Shown: positions 5,262 to 5,418 of the stretch, piece by piece
Layout: each line of letters begins with the position of its first letter
Position numbering within the stretch: the first letter of the stretch is position 1
From: an uncultured Paracoccaceae bacterium
GTDB taxonomy: Bacteria > Pseudomonadota > Alphaproteobacteria > Rhodobacterales > Rhodobacteraceae
Direction: 5' to 3'
Assembly (NCBI GenBank): GCA_937132145.1
Contig: CAKZNY010000047.1
Coordinates: 1-5,418 of the forward strand
Length of the DNA stretch: 5,418 nt
Position numbers and translations under genes: made by a program
The notes under the pieces: generated by a model
What the model was told of the DNA's origin: nothing
The model's database searches: none
The model's input: only the letters and a program-made list of their open reading frames with translations

Positions 5262-5418
5262 CATGATTGCCACCAGATACAGAAACCCGCGCGGCATCGG
5301 AATGTAAGTGATATCAGCGCACCCGCTGCCCGGCAGGGGTTTGCCTGCAAACCACGAGAGGAGAACCTGATTGGCACGGGTGATCTGCATTCCTCGTAGC
5401 AGATACGGATAAATCCGG
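5262..5418 (-). pseudogene. IS3-family transposase OrfB, internal fragment
   Basis: Reading leftward from the window edge, the frame gives RIYPYLLRGMQITRANQV, then 13-14 foreign residues (LLSWFAGKPLPGSG), then CADITYIPMPRGFLYLVAIM, after which homology ends at about 5262. The expected IS3 OrfB sequence is ANQVWCADITYIPM...GFLYLVAIMDW. The Asp in CADITYIP is the first residue of the DDE catalytic triad in the integrase core. The foreign residues are encoded by the palindromic insert at 5324-5363, which is net +39 nt and keeps the frame. The rest of the catalytic core after VAIM is missing and the upstream part lies outside the window, so this is a remnant. Confidence 0.8.
5324..5363 (-). repeat. 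40-nt palindromic insert, copy 3 (in IS3 orfB)
   Basis: On the coding strand it reads CTCCTCTCGT, then GGTTTGC-AG-GCAAACC (5338-5353), then CCTGCCGGGCAGCG or one base less. It replaces the conserved Trp codon between ANQV and CADITYIP. Flanks and hairpin geometry match the inserts at 49-88 and 275-314, though the host gene is unrelated. The net gain is 39 nt, so the frame stays open. Confidence 0.75.

Overview
The window looks like an accessory, insertion-sequence-rich segment of an alphaproteobacterium, most likely from the Rhodobacterales/Roseobacter group. This is inferred from the protein families present (an IS1182-type transposase, a short AlpA/MerR-like helix-turn-helix protein beginning MEIRHLNQ, an EPS-associated MarR regulator, HipBA modules) and a base composition that by eye is moderately GC-rich. 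No rRNA, tRNA or CRISPR is visible, and there is no obvious housekeeping gene. The exact genus cannot be fixed from the sequence.

Layout. Positions 1 to about 1028 (minus) hold the 5' part of an IS1182/DUF772-type insertion sequence running off the left edge. Its transposase reads cleanly except for two hairpin-containing inserts of about 40 nt. Positions 1091-1459 (minus) encode a MarR-type regulator of the EPS-associated group. Next comes a poorly coding stretch with a badly decayed NusG/RfaH-like antiterminator remnant (about 1756-2000, plus) and a dubious small ORF. Positions 2194-3740 (minus) hold an intact HipBA toxin-antitoxin operon: an Xre/HipB-like antitoxin overlapping a 413-residue HipA-family kinase by an ATGA junction, with a recognisable promoter and an inverted repeat over its -10. 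Positions 3971-4218 (minus) hold a helix-turn-helix protein with a 1-nt frameshift. Positions 4524-5016 (plus) hold a second HipB followed by a HipA that is cut off after about 50 residues. Beyond the cut lies 246 bp of unassigned DNA with a 20-bp perfect inverted repeat, and then a fragment of an IS3-family orfB transposase (minus) running off the right edge.

The most striking signal is a family of three short palindromic inserts (49-88, 275-314, 5324-5363). They sit in the same orientation relative to the coding strand, inside two unrelated transposase genes. They share flanks resembling CCTCTCG before and CTGYCGGGCAG after a 7-9 bp inverted repeat. Two stem positions differ between copies in a compensatory way, so the hairpin rather than its exact sequence seems to be conserved. 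Two of the inserts break the reading frame of an otherwise undamaged transposase; the third is in frame. This could be an undescribed miniature palindromic element that targets coding sequence, comparable in style to Rickettsia palindromic elements or to the 'byp' hairpins of some yeast mitochondria. A large inverted repeat at 5040-5094 carries part of the same sequence and may be a rearranged relative.

Functionally, the intact HipBA operon is the only complete multi-gene system here. The MarR regulator and NusG remnant look like leftovers of an exopolysaccharide locus, and the rest is the residue of repeated mobile-element insertion and decay.
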